A stretch of DNA of 15,655 nucleotides from Candidatus Daviesbacteria bacterium RIFCSPHIGHO2_02_FULL_39_12 (GTDB lineage: Bacteria; Patescibacteriota; Microgenomatia; Daviesbacterales; UBA10151): assembly GCA_001777055.1 (NCBI GenBank), contig MFCX01000005.1:26181-41835 (forward strand), written 5' to 3'. The notes beneath the pieces are model-generated. The model was not told the DNA's origin. It was given only the letters and a program-made list of their open reading frames with translations, and searched no databases. Made by a program: the position numbers and the translations under genes. Position 1 is the stretch's first letter; the number at the start of each line of letters is the position of its first letter. This document shows positions 1 through 8,041 of the stretch, piece by piece.

Positions 1-858
1 TCCGGTTTGTCCGGTGCGGATATAGTTTATGAAGCTGTAGCTGAAGGAGGGATTACCAGATTTATGGCTGTTTATTATTGTAACCTATCAGATGTTCAGA
101 TTGGGCCTGTTAGATCTGCGAGAACCTATTATTTAGACTGGTTAAGCGAGTATGATGCGCTGTATACCCATGTAGGTGGCGCCAATACTCCCGGTCCTGC
201 CGATGCCTTAGGTCAAATTATCAAGTATGAGGTTAAGGATTTAAACCAATTTAGCATTGGTTTCCCTGTCTTTTGGAGGGATTATCAAAGATTAGGTCGC
301 CCGGTTGCCACAGAACATACTATGTATTCTACAACCCAAAAGCTTTGGCAAACAGGAGCTAAAAGAGGATGGACTGCCACTGATTCAGCCGGAATAAGAT
401 GGGATGAAAACTTTACCCCCTGGAAGTTTAAGGAGACTTCTGAAACAGGGGGGCAGGTTTCAAAAATTACAGTAAACTTTTGGGAAAGCCAATCTAACTA
501 TCAGGTGGTTTGGGATTATGATGTTGCCTCCGATAGCTATAAAAGGAATAATGGGGGATCATCTCATATGGATTTGAATAATAATACCCAGCTTGCTGCT
601 AAAGCAGTGGTTGTGCAGTTTGCAAGGGAATCAAATGCTAATGACGGCTATCCAGGGAATGTCCATTTACTATACAAAACAACAGGCTCAGGTAAAGCGC
701 TCATTTTCCAAAACAGGACTGTAACAGAAGGCAAATGGAATAAAGCTTTAAGGACTACCCGCACTAAATACACTGACTCAAACGGTACGGAGATCGAATT
801 TAATCCAGGGCAAATTTGGATTCAAACTGTCCCGGAGGGATCCAAAGTTAACTACTAA
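1..858 (+). CDS. DUF3048 (YerB-like) protein, 5' end missing
   Basis: The reading frame is open from base 1, so the N-terminus (probably a signal or lipoprotein peptide) lies outside the window. The TTG at base 7 is an internal codon, not a start. The visible protein begins with the typical DUF3048 sequence SGLSGADIVYE..AEGGITRF, followed by QIGPVRSAR and YYLDW. The C-terminal half (about residues 150-280) matches the second DUF3048 domain, with Trp-rich strands and a closing stretch that ends near QIWIQTVPEGSKV. Family knowledge: these are exported or lipid-anchored proteins of unknown biochemical function, common in Firmicutes and CPR. The next gene follows after 30 bp, so they may be cotranscribed. 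Family assignment is confident; function is unknown. Confidence 0.85.
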   Translation, partial: SGLSGADIVYEAVAEGGITRFMAVYYCNLSDVQIGPVRSARTYYLDWLSEYDALYTHVGGANTPGPADALGQIIKYEVKDLNQFSIGFPVFWRDYQRLGRPVATEHTMYSTTQKLWQTGAKRGWTATDSAGIRWDENFTPWKFKETSETGGQVSKITVNFWESQSNYQVVWDYDVASDSYKRNNGGSSHMDLNNNTQLAAKAVVVQFARESNANDGYPGNVHLLYKTTGSGKALIFQNRTVTEGKWNKALRTTRTKYTDSNGTEIEFNPGQIWIQTVPEGSKVNY

Positions 859-888
859 ATTAAATTGCCTGCCTGAAAGGAGGTGGCA

Positions 889-1479
889 GTGTTAGAAGAA
901 CTTTTTGTTTCTAGGGTCCGGGTAAAAATACTACAGCTTTTTTTATCGTCCCCTCAGGATACTCTTTTCCATGTTCGTGAAATAGTCAGAAGAGTCTCGG
1001 AGGAAATTAATGCGGTCAGACGCGAGCTAGCCAGGATGGAGAAGTATGGTTTGATGGTATCGGAGTGGAGGGCAAACAGAAGACTTTACCGGTTCAGAAG
1101 AGATTATATTTTTTATAAAGAATTACTCTCTCTGGTTGCAAAAACTTCCGGATTGGGCGGTAATTTAATAAGAAATAAAGTTAAACTTGGTAAAATAAAA
1201 TTTGCTTTTGTTTCGACGAAATTCATAAAAAGTTTGCCGTCAAGGACAGAGGATGTGGATATTCTGGTAGTTGGTAATATTGTCTTGCCTCAGTTGCAGG
1301 CAATTATTGCCGATGAACAGGCTAAAAAAGAATCGGAAATAAATTATTCATTTATGGACGAGGTTGAATTTAAATTCAGAGTTAAACGCCGGGATCCGTT
1401 TATTTTAAGAGTGTTAACTCAGCCTAAAGTCATGCTTTTGGGAGATGAAGATGAGTTACTGGAAGGGGTAATTGTATAG
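889..1479 (+). CDS. Winged-helix / nucleotidyltransferase-like putative regulator
   Basis: I chose GTG at 889. The strong Shine-Dalgarno AAAGGAGG ends at 883, which gives 5 nt spacing; a GTG at 883 would overlap the ribosome site. Residues about 5-75 look like an ArsR/MarR-type winged helix: VRVKILQLFL, then HVREIVRRV, then ELARMEKYGLM, then a basic wing with RRLYRF. Residues about 105-190 resemble a minimal nucleotidyltransferase fold, with the acidic pair in EDVDILVVG and a degenerate glycine-serine motif (VST). Such fusions are common in CPR genomes and are usually annotated as transcriptional regulators; whether they transfer nucleotides is not established. The stop lies 3 nt before secD, so it could be cotranscribed with secDF. 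Role is inferred. Confidence 0.7.
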   Translation: MLEELFVSRVRVKILQLFLSSPQDTLFHVREIVRRVSEEINAVRRELARMEKYGLMVSEWRANRRLYRFRRDYIFYKELLSLVAKTSGLGGNLIRNKVKLGKIKFAFVSTKFIKSLPSRTEDVDILVVGNIVLPQLQAIIADEQAKKESEINYSFMDEVEFKFRVKRRDPFILRVLTQPKVMLLGDEDELLEGVIV

Positions 1480-1482
1480 TAC

Positions 1483-2787
1483 ATGAGGTCTTCATATACT
1501 TTGTGGATTATTATAATTCTGGTCATCTTTTCTCTGATTATTGATCTGCCCAAGCCTGTTTCAATCAAGGCATTTGGTAAACGTATCCAAATAAACTTTC
1601 CCCTTAAACTGGGTCTTGATCTGCAAGGCGGTTCACAGTTGATTCTGCAGGCAGACACCTCAGAAATTGACCCGCAAAGTAAAGATAGCGCTCTAGAGTC
1701 TGCAAAAAATGTAATTGAAAGAAGAGTTAATTTATATGGAGTATCAGAGGCTTTAGTGCAAAGTTCCAAAATTGGCGAACAACGGAGAATCCTGGTGGAT
1801 TTACCAGGATTAAAAGATTCAACTGCCGCAGCCAATATGGTCGGTAAGACTGCGGAACTGGATTTTCGGGAACTAATAAGTTCTTCTTCAGCTGAAGCCA
1901 CCCCGTCTGCTCTGGATGCAGTTGCCGCATTTAAACCTACCGGACTGACAGGAGCGGATTTGAAAAAAGCCGAAGTTGTATTTGGTCAAGGCCAAAAAAG
2001 TTCATCCGGACCGCAAGTCTCATTAGAGTTTACTCCGGAAGGTGCGAAAAAGTTTGCAGAAATCACCAAAAGGAATGTCGGTAAACCCTTGGGGATGTTT
2101 TTAGACGGGCAACCTATTAGTTGGCCTCCGCCTGCAGTCCAACAAGAAATCTTAAGCGGAAATGCGGTTATTACCGGGCAATTTACTCTCGAAGAGGCAA
2201 AAGAATTGGTTATTCAGTTGAATGCCGGAGCGCTGCCTGTGCCTATAAAGATTCTAGAACAAAGATCTATTGGTCCGACGCTTGGTCGGGAGTCAGTTAA
2301 TAAAAGTATAATTGCCGGATTAATAGGACTCGGAATAGTAGTTTTGTATATGGCTGTCTATTATGGTATTTTAGGATTAATAGCGGATGTCGCACTGATA
2401 ATATATACAATTCTGGTATTGGCCATATTTAAAACAGGACTGTTTATTTTACCGCCGATCACTCTGACATTGGCTGGAATTGCCGGGTTTATTCTATCAG
2501 TCGGGATGGCTGTGGATGCGAATATATTGATCTTCGAACGGATGAGAGAAGAAATCCGTTGGGGGAAAAGTAAATCCTTAGCTTTGGATTTAGGATTCAA
2601 AAGGGCCTGGTCTTCAATTTGGGCATCTAATGTTTCCTCGCTGATAACAGCCTCAATTTTATATGGCATGGGACAATCGATTGTAAGAGGATTTGCTATT
2701 ACTTTATCAATTGGAGTTTTAATCTCAATGTTCACAGCGATTATTGTGACAAGAACATTGTTACGGATGATTATAAATAGAAATTGA
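1483..2787 (+). CDS. secD: Protein translocase subunit SecD
   Basis: SecD works with SecF at the SecYEG channel and uses the proton gradient to pull exported proteins across the membrane. Visible signs: an N-terminal membrane segment (residues about 7-21); the D1 motif GLDLQGGSQLIL (44-55); the periplasmic P1 region with ERRVNLYGVSE (79-89); the GNAVITGQF stretch (226-234) before the membrane domain; the junction IGPTLGRESV (263-272); then five predicted membrane helices containing GMAVDANILIFERMREE (341-357). At 434 aa it is much shorter than the about 615-aa E. coli protein, mainly in the periplasmic part, as in many compact SecD proteins. The start has no good Shine-Dalgarno. The secF start lies 1 nt after the stop. 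Confidence 0.95.
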   Translation: MRSSYTLWIIIILVIFSLIIDLPKPVSIKAFGKRIQINFPLKLGLDLQGGSQLILQADTSEIDPQSKDSALESAKNVIERRVNLYGVSEALVQSSKIGEQRRILVDLPGLKDSTAAANMVGKTAELDFRELISSSSAEATPSALDAVAAFKPTGLTGADLKKAEVVFGQGQKSSSGPQVSLEFTPEGAKKFAEITKRNVGKPLGMFLDGQPISWPPPAVQQEILSGNAVITGQFTLEEAKELVIQLNAGALPVPIKILEQRSIGPTLGRESVNKSIIAGLIGLGIVVLYMAVYYGILGLIADVALIIYTILVLAIFKTGLFILPPITLTLAGIAGFILSVGMAVDANILIFERMREEIRWGKSKSLALDLGFKRAWSSIWASNVSSLITASILYGMGQSIVRGFAITLSIGVLISMFTAIIVTRTLLRMIINRN

Positions 2788-2788
2788 T

Positions 2789-3676
2789 ATGGTTAATTTA
2801 ATGCGGTTTAAAATTTGGTATTTTGTTTTTTCATTACTGATAATATTGCCGGGTTTATATTATTTGTTGACCTCCGGACTAAGACTAGGAATAGATTTTA
2901 CCGGAGGGGTTTTGCTTGAATACAAATTTGAAAAAAATATTAATATAAATGAGCTAAAACAAACTTTTATTCAAGATGGGGTTGAAGTCGGCCAGATATC
3001 TTCGGCCGGAAGCAATATTTATATTATTAGAACTAAACCGCTTGAACAGGACAAAATAAATAAAATAAAAACAGATTTGAATAATAATTTCGGTAAGGTA
3101 GAAGAGCGTAGGGTTGAAAATGTAGGCCCGGTAATCGGCAAAGAGTTAAGCCAGAAGGCCTTGATTGCAATATTTTTGGCCTCTTTGATGATAGTTTTAT
3201 ATATTGCCTATTCTTTCCGGAGGATTCCCAAACCCGCTTCTTCTTGGAGATTTGGTATAGCAGCAGTAGTCGCTTTGATCCATGATGTATTAGTGGTGGT
3301 TGGAGCATTTGCTATTTTAGGAAAATTCATAAATGTGGAAGTAGATACCTTATTTATCACAGCACTCCTGACAATTATTGGTTTCTCCGTTCATGATACG
3401 ATAGTGGTGTTTGACAGAATCCGGGAAAATTTACTAAAAAATATTGGCAAAAAATTTATTGATGTTGCTAATTTATCAGTAATACAAACTTTAGGCAGGT
3501 CGCTAAATACTACCCTGACTGTTGTTTTTGTTTTAATTGCATTGTTACTATTTGGAGGAGAGACAATTAAATGGTTTGTAGTGGCGCTTTTGGCGGGTAT
3601 TATTTCAGGAACGTATTCCTCAATTTTTAATGCCACAGCCCTTCTTGTTTGGTGGGAAGAAAAATTAGGCCATTAA
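2789..3676 (+). CDS. secF: Protein translocase subunit SecF
   Basis: This is the partner of SecD in the proton-driven Sec accessory complex. It has an N-terminal membrane helix, the motif GIDFTGGVLLEYKF, the domain boundary NVGPVIGKELSQKAL, and a five-helix membrane domain with ALIHDVLVVVGAF and GFSVHDTIVVFDRIRENL, whose Asp and Arg residues are conserved in SecF. NTTLTVVFVL and GIISGTYSSIF complete the family pattern. Length is 295 aa, against about 323 in E. coli. The start ATG is one base past the secD stop; an ATG four codons further in (2801) is also possible. Its last 4 bp overlap the end of cca on the opposite strand, and no terminator hairpin is visible between them. Confidence 0.95.
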   Translation: MVNLMRFKIWYFVFSLLIILPGLYYLLTSGLRLGIDFTGGVLLEYKFEKNININELKQTFIQDGVEVGQISSAGSNIYIIRTKPLEQDKINKIKTDLNNNFGKVEERRVENVGPVIGKELSQKALIAIFLASLMIVLYIAYSFRRIPKPASSWRFGIAAVVALIHDVLVVVGAFAILGKFINVEVDTLFITALLTIIGFSVHDTIVVFDRIRENLLKNIGKKFIDVANLSVIQTLGRSLNTTLTVVFVLIALLLFGGETIKWFVVALLAGIISGTYSSIFNATALLVWWEEKLGH

Positions 3677-5040
3677 TTGGATAGATTTTCAATTCTGTTT
3701 AAAAGATATTCTCTGTTATTTTTAGAGGAATCTTCCAGAACTTCTTCAAAAAGCTTTTGCAAAACTTCCCCTACTTTGGGTCCGGGTTTTATATTTAATG
3801 TTTTCATCACATCTTTGCCGTTAACTTTTAGATCAGCAATAGAAAAAGGTTTTTGTAGAACTTGATTAATTCTTTCTCTAAACTTTTCCATTCTCCAAGA
3901 AACAGCTTTTTGTGTTCCTCCCCCTAATCTATCGCCAATTCTGACAGCCATCATATCATCGATATTCTCCAAACCCACATTTTTGACAAATCTTCTGATA
4001 GCAGCATCTGTTTGTTTTTCATCAACAGTGAATAAATGCCAACGAACTAATCTATATAATTTATCGGTTTGTTTCCTGGATAAATTAAACCTTTTGGCAA
4101 TTTTTAAAACAATATTGCCTCCTACTACATCATGATTATAAAAAGTGACATTAGCATCTTGTCCTACGTTGACAGTATCAGGTTTTCCGATATCATGCAA
4201 AAGCGCAGCAAGTTTGACTAAAGAATTGCCGGAGGGGGTAAATTTGAGAGCAAGAAGGGAATGTTCGCCGATATCATAAACTCTGTCATGTTTTGGTCCT
4301 TCCTGTTTAATGCCGAAACATTTCTCAAGCTCCGGTAATATAATTTGTAATATCCCCGTTTCCCGAAGTTTCAATACTCCTATATCATTTGAAGATGAAA
4401 GTATCTTAAAAAGTTCATCTCTAATTCTTTCATAAGAAATTTCAGAAATTAAATCAGCGTTATTTTTTATAGCTGCAAAGGTTTTTTCTTCAATCTCAAA
4501 TTTTAACTCTGTTGCAAATCGTATAGCTCTGATCAGTCTTAATGCATCTTCCTGGAAACGTCTGTCCGGATTCCCTACACAACGGATGGTTTTATTCCTG
4601 ATATCTTCTTGTCCATGGAAAGGGTCTATAAGGGTTAAGTCTTCACCCTTCACGTTTAACGCTTTACCCTTGCCTAAGGCTATGGCATTAACTGTAAAAT
4701 CACGCCTGGCTAAATCTTCCTCAATTTTCTCAGTCCAGCCGACTTCGACGGGGCGCCGATGGTCTTTATAAATGCCTTCCTTGCGCATAGTTGTAATTTC
4801 ATATGGGCTATTTACCTCTTGAAACGGGATGCCCACAGTCCCGAATTTGTTATCATAAAAGCCCTCGGGGAATATTCTTAAAATCTCTTCAGGTTTTGCG
4901 TCTGTGGTAAAATCCCAGTCGGAAACTGCCTTGTCCATTAAAAGATTACGGACTGCCCCGCCAACTATATAAATTTGGAAGTTATGATCTCTAAATTTAT
5001 TCATAATATTTTTGACCTCATTAGGTAGTGTATAATTCAT
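3673..5040 (-). CDS. cca: tRNA nucleotidyltransferase (CCA-adding), HD-domain type
   Basis: This enzyme adds or repairs the 3'-terminal CCA of tRNAs. The class II nucleotidyltransferase head carries IVGGAVRN (25-32), the catalytic SDWDFTTDA (40-48, Asp41 and Asp43), TTMRKEG and RRDFTVNAIA (112-121). The neck has FQEDALRLIRAIRFA (162-176), and the C-terminal half carries an HD phosphohydrolase domain with ALLHDIGKPD (279-288, His282 and Asp283). At 455 aa it fits the long HD-containing CCA enzymes. The HD domain suggests phosphatase or phosphodiesterase activity in addition to CCA addition, but that is inference. It diverges from recJ with only 36 bp between the start codons. The start has no well-spaced ribosome site, but a -10 box lies 6 nt upstream. 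Confidence 0.93.
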   Translation of the reverse strand: MNYTLPNEVKNIMNKFRDHNFQIYIVGGAVRNLLMDKAVSDWDFTTDAKPEEILRIFPEGFYDNKFGTVGIPFQEVNSPYEITTMRKEGIYKDHRRPVEVGWTEKIEEDLARRDFTVNAIALGKGKALNVKGEDLTLIDPFHGQEDIRNKTIRCVGNPDRRFQEDALRLIRAIRFATELKFEIEEKTFAAIKNNADLISEISYERIRDELFKILSSSNDIGVLKLRETGILQIILPELEKCFGIKQEGPKHDRVYDIGEHSLLALKFTPSGNSLVKLAALLHDIGKPDTVNVGQDANVTFYNHDVVGGNIVLKIAKRFNLSRKQTDKLYRLVRWHLFTVDEKQTDAAIRRFVKNVGLENIDDMMAVRIGDRLGGGTQKAVSWRMEKFRERINQVLQKPFSIADLKVNGKDVMKTLNIKPGPKVGEVLQKLFEEVLEDSSKNNREYLLNRIENLSN

Positions 5041-5046
5041 AAAGTA

Positions 5047-5052
5047 ATTGTA
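5047..5052 (-). promoter_or_regulatory. Candidate -10 box for cca
   Basis: On the minus strand TACAAT lies 6 nt before the cca ATG, which would put the transcription start at or next to the start codon (leaderless mRNA). The -35 region at 17 bp spacing is poor (TTATTT). The GGAGG further upstream on this strand is 15 nt from the ATG, too far for a normal ribosome site. Confidence 0.4.
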
Positions 5053-5076
5053 CTACACCTCCGGAGATGAAATAAC

Positions 5077-6660
5077 ATGCAATGGAAAGTATCTCACAAA
5101 AAATCGAAAGACATAATTGAGCAGTTATTGGCTAATAGAGATATTAAATTCCCAAAAGAACGAGAGTTATTTTTTCACCCTAAAATTTCAGATTTTGAAA
5201 ACGATTTGCAAATTGCCGGAATTGACAAAGCCATAAATAGGATTTTAAAAGCAATAGAAAAAAATGAGTTAATTGTAGTGTTTGGGGATTATGATGCTGA
5301 TGGGATTTGCGCCTCAGCTATACTGTATAAAGCATTAACTTCTTTGGGAGCTAAAGTTTTACCGTATATTCCTCATCGGGAAAAAGAAGGTTACGGATTA
5401 TCAAGATTAGGTTTGGAATTTGCCAAAGATTCAGGAGCAACGGCGGTAATTACTGTTGATAATGGCATTGTGGCATATGATGCGGCAAAATTAGCAAAGG
5501 AGTTGGGGTTGGATTTAATTATCACCGATCATCATCTGTCTCAAGAAAAGTTACCGGAAGCTTTTGCTGTTATTCATTCTATAAAAATGTGCGGTGCGGC
5601 AGTAGCTTGGTGTTTAATAAAAAATTCTGTCCCTCAAAGTTTGTCTCAAGAATTATTGCAGTTTGTGGCAATTGCTACGGTTTGTGATATGCTGCCCTTA
5701 ATTGGTTTGGGCAGGGCGTTTGTCTTTGAAGGACTAAGGATTTTAAACCGTACTGAAAATTTGGGATTACTGGCATTAATTAATGTATCGGGTATTAATT
5801 TTGGGGAAATTGGTTCGTATGAGATAGGTCATGTTTTAGGACCCAGGTTGAATGCTATTGGCAGATTGGAACATGCGATAGATGCTCTTAGGTTGTTATG
5901 TACCAAAGATCCGGTTAAGGCAAAAAAATTAGCCAAACTTTTATGTGAAGTAAATACTACCCGTCAGCAAATGACAATGCTGGCTTTAGATCAGGCTAAG
6001 GCTTTAGTAGTAAGAGAAAATAAAATCCACATTTTACATAGTAAAGAGTGGTCCGCAGGGATAATTGGATTGATAGCAGGCAGATTATCGGATGAGTACT
6101 ACCGTCCTACCATCGCAATTTCTCAAGGAGAGGTAGTTTCTAAAGGTTCTGCCAGATCTATTGACGGGATAAATATAGTTGAGGTGATAAGGTCCTGTTC
6201 CGATATCTTGATTGATGTGGGAGGTCACCCGGGAGCTGCCGGGTTTTCTATTAAAACTGAGCATATTGAGATATTTAAAAAAAGACTTGATGGATATATT
6301 AAAGATTTACCTGTTCAATCTGAAAAAGTTTTAGCAATAGAAGCAGAAGTTGAGGTTAAACAGCTAACCAGGAAACTCGTAAATGATTTGCAAAAGCTTG
6401 AACCATTTGGTTTTGGTAATCCCAGACCCACTTTTGCAATTAGAAACACTCAAATTTCTGATATCAGAACAGTAGGAAATGGAAAGCATCTAAAATTTAA
6501 GACGGCTGATATTGATGCTATTGCTTTTGGGATGGGGGAATTTGTTAATTTGTTACAAAATGGCCAATTTGTTGATTTGGCCTTTATCCTGGAGCTGGAT
6601 ACATATAACGGATTTGAAAGAATCCAGCTTAAGATAAAAGATATTAAAGTTGCTGTATGA
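5077..6660 (+). CDS. recJ: Single-stranded-DNA-specific exonuclease RecJ
   Basis: RecJ is a 5'-3' single-strand DNA exonuclease of recombination and mismatch repair. The DHH phosphoesterase core is intact: motif I VVFGDYDADG (67-76), motif II TVDNG (126-130), motif III IITDHH (148-153) and the ATVCDMLPL stretch (200-208). GPRLNAIGRLEHA (255-267) precedes the DHHA1 domain with DVGGHPGAAGFS. The C-terminal OB-like domain contains LEPFGFGNPRPTF. At 527 aa it is slightly shorter than the usual 550-580. The segment after the DHH motif, which normally reads AIVNPK and so on, is compressed here to VIHSIKMCGAAVAW. The ribosome site GGAGATGA lies just upstream of the ATG. It ends 11 bp from the convergent DAHP synthase gene. 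Confidence 0.94.
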   Translation: MQWKVSHKKSKDIIEQLLANRDIKFPKERELFFHPKISDFENDLQIAGIDKAINRILKAIEKNELIVVFGDYDADGICASAILYKALTSLGAKVLPYIPHREKEGYGLSRLGLEFAKDSGATAVITVDNGIVAYDAAKLAKELGLDLIITDHHLSQEKLPEAFAVIHSIKMCGAAVAWCLIKNSVPQSLSQELLQFVAIATVCDMLPLIGLGRAFVFEGLRILNRTENLGLLALINVSGINFGEIGSYEIGHVLGPRLNAIGRLEHAIDALRLLCTKDPVKAKKLAKLLCEVNTTRQQMTMLALDQAKALVVRENKIHILHSKEWSAGIIGLIAGRLSDEYYRPTIAISQGEVVSKGSARSIDGINIVEVIRSCSDILIDVGGHPGAAGFSIKTEHIEIFKKRLDGYIKDLPVQSEKVLAIEAEVEVKQLTRKLVNDLQKLEPFGFGNPRPTFAIRNTQISDIRTVGNGKHLKFKTADIDAIAFGMGEFVNLLQNGQFVDLAFILELDTYNGFERIQLKIKDIKVAV

Positions 6661-6671
6661 ATGATATCTAT

Positions 6672-7769
6672 TTAGGCATAAACTGGAACTGTATATCTTT
6701 TAGGTTGTACCATTCGAGCACAAGTTAATAATAGATCCTTAGTTTCTTCCCAGCCGAGACAAGCATCGGTGATTGAGACACCATACTTCAGTGGTTGACC
6801 TGGGGTTAGATCTTGTCGACCTGGATGTAAATTACTTTCGAGCATCAGTCCCATAACTTGACGTTGTCCTCGTTGAATTTGTTCCAGAACATTCATAACA
6901 ACATCTGCTTGTCGTCTATGATCTTTTTCTGAGTTACCGTGCGAACAGTCAATCATTATAGGTCGGTTGACTTCGGTACATAAATTACGTTTTTGGATTA
7001 AGCTGATAGCATGGTTTATAGATGCTTTATCATAGTTGGGGCCTTTGTTGCCTCCTCTCAAAACTAGATGGGTATCTGGATTACCATTTGTTGTTACTGC
7101 AGATATATTACCCCGTTCATCAATACCAAAGAATGTGTGTCCGCTGGCAGCGGTTGTCATGGCATCAACTGCTATTTTGCTATCACCTTCTGTAGAGTTT
7201 TTGAATCCAATTGGCATTGATAATCCACTAGCCAGTTGTCGGTGGACTTGGCTTTCAGTCGTTCTGGCGCCAATAGCTCCCCAGGACACCAAGTCTGCAT
7301 AGTATTGCGCGGTAATGGGATCCAGAAATTCCACTGCACAAGATAGGCCTGACTTGTTGATATCAGCTAATAACTGACGTGTTACTGCCAATCCGGCACT
7401 TGCATCAGAAGATCCATCTAAATAAGGGTCGTAAGCTAATCCTTTCCATCCAATGGTCGTCCGTGGTTTTTCCGGGTATGTTCTCATGACAATTAATAAC
7501 TCATCGGCCAGATTAGCCTTTAGGTTAAGTAACCTTCCGGCATATTCAGCGGCTGCCTCTGTATCATGTATTGAGCATGGTCCCACGATCATTAACAATC
7601 TTCTAGCATCCCGTCCATGTAATATATCCCGGACTTCCTGTCGAGTTCCTATAATAAAGTCTATACTACGATTGACAATTTTCCGCTTTAATTCAACAGG
7701 GGGCCTAATTGGTTCGTATGAAGCTATATGTGTATCATCTATAGGTTGTGTATCAATCTCTCTTATCAT
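6672..7769 (-). CDS. aroG: 3-deoxy-7-phosphoheptulonate (DAHP) synthase, class I alpha (AroF/G/H type)
   Basis: It condenses phosphoenolpyruvate with erythrose 4-phosphate, the first step of the shikimate pathway to Phe, Tyr and Trp. All landmarks of the enterobacterial-type enzyme are present: VGPCSIHD (62-69, metal-ligand Cys65), MRTYPEKPRTTIGWKG (95-110), GARTTESQVHRQLASG (167-182), GFKNSTEG (188-195), DCSHGNS (274-280, His277), LESNLHPGRQ (310-319, Glu311) and GVSITDACLGWE (330-341, Asp335). Length 365 aa is normal (AroG 350). No other aro gene is in the window. The ATG has only a weak purine-rich ribosome site. An attenuator with an aromatic-rich leader peptide lies directly upstream, so expression is probably tuned to charged Phe/Tyr/Trp tRNA. 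Arginine codons CGA and CGT look more frequent than in neighbours, which is consistent with transfer. AroF, AroG and AroH cannot be told apart here. Confidence 0.93.
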   Translation of the reverse strand: MIREIDTQPIDDTHIASYEPIRPPVELKRKIVNRSIDFIIGTRQEVRDILHGRDARRLLMIVGPCSIHDTEAAAEYAGRLLNLKANLADELLIVMRTYPEKPRTTIGWKGLAYDPYLDGSSDASAGLAVTRQLLADINKSGLSCAVEFLDPITAQYYADLVSWGAIGARTTESQVHRQLASGLSMPIGFKNSTEGDSKIAVDAMTTAASGHTFFGIDERGNISAVTTNGNPDTHLVLRGGNKGPNYDKASINHAISLIQKRNLCTEVNRPIMIDCSHGNSEKDHRRQADVVMNVLEQIQRGQRQVMGLMLESNLHPGRQDLTPGQPLKYGVSITDACLGWEETKDLLLTCARMVQPKRYTVPVYA

Positions 7770-7790
7770 TTTTCTTTCTATTTCTCCATT

Positions 7791-7812
7791 AAAAAACCTC
7801 CCAGGTGGGAGG
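7791..7812 (-). terminator. Attenuator terminator (segments 3:4) before DAHP synthase
   Basis: On the minus strand CCUCCC, loop ACCU, GGGAGG, then six U. It ends 21 nt before the DAHP synthase ATG. The 3' arm GGGAGG is also a Shine-Dalgarno 8 nt from an AUG that opens a three-codon ORF (Met-Glu-Lys-stop, 7789-7778). Confidence 0.85.
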
Positions 7813-7872
7813 CTTTAAACTTTATAACCTTTAATGGTTTAAGTTACTTTAGGCCTCCCTCCTTGCGGAAGG
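7791..7872 (-). promoter_or_regulatory. Aromatic amino-acid attenuator
   Basis: Three alternative stems can be read on the minus strand. Stem 1:2 is CCUUCC-GCAA-GGAGGG (7872-7857), closed by a GNRA tetraloop. Stem 2:3 pairs GGGAGGC (7859-7853) with GCCUCCC of the terminator, enclosing an AU-rich hairpin (7845-7818). Stem 3:4 is the terminator. Arm 1 overlaps leader codons 14-16, so a ribosome stalled on the Phe codons just before it would block 1:2, allow 2:3 and prevent termination. This is the logic of the enterobacterial pheA and trp attenuators. Mechanism is inferred from sequence alone. Confidence 0.82.
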
Positions 7873-7912
7873 TAAAGCTAAAATAATTAAACCAAACCTG
7901 ATTAATATTCAT
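7844..7912 (-). CDS. Aromatic-rich leader peptide (22 aa)
   Basis: A short ORF from ATG at 7912 to TAA at 7844. Residues 7-15 read W-F-N-Y-F-S-F-T-F: six aromatic residues in nine (four Phe, one Tyr, one Trp). The tail RKEGGLK is encoded by the antiterminator segment. This matches attenuation leaders of the pheL type and fits the DAHP synthase downstream. The ribosome site is weak (GAG, 8 nt upstream), and the start abuts the end of the inverted-repeat element at 7913-8032, so translation and transcription signals must lie within that element or come from read-through. Confidence 0.8.
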   Translation of the reverse strand: MNINQVWFNYFSFTFRKEGGLK

Positions 7913-8032
7913 ATTAATAACTCATGTTACGCAATTACCCTTGTCATTCCCATGAAAATGGGAATCTATACAAATAAAAAACATGGATTCCCGCCTACGC
8001 AGGAATGACACTGCGTAAGGTGAGTTAATAAT
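7913..8032. repeat. 120-bp inverted-repeat element with two dRS3-like units
   Basis: Outer arms 7913-7933 and 8012-8032 are inverted copies matching at 18 of 21 positions. Inner arms TGTCATTCC (7942-7950) and GGAATGACA (8002-8010) match perfectly. Inside are two 20-bp units, ATTCCC-N8-GGGAAT (7946-7965) and ATTCCC-N8-AGGAAT (7987-8006). The first has exactly the form I recall for the neisserial dRS3 repeat. The element fills nearly all of the space between the stop of the 133-aa gene and the aromatic leader ATG. It encodes nothing visible; it could be a miniature mobile element or a structured intergenic repeat. Copy number elsewhere cannot be judged. Confidence 0.7.
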
Positions 8033-8041
8033 TTAATATTA

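Noticed and set aside
1419..1901. 160-aa minus-strand ORF and other antisense ORFs across secD, secF, cca and aroG
   Set aside because: They are shadows of clearly conserved genes, with low-complexity composition and no family motifs.
7940..8010. CRISPR array from the paired ATTCCC units
   Set aside because: Only two units, short, palindromic, with a 21-nt gap and part of a larger inverted repeat; no further repeats.
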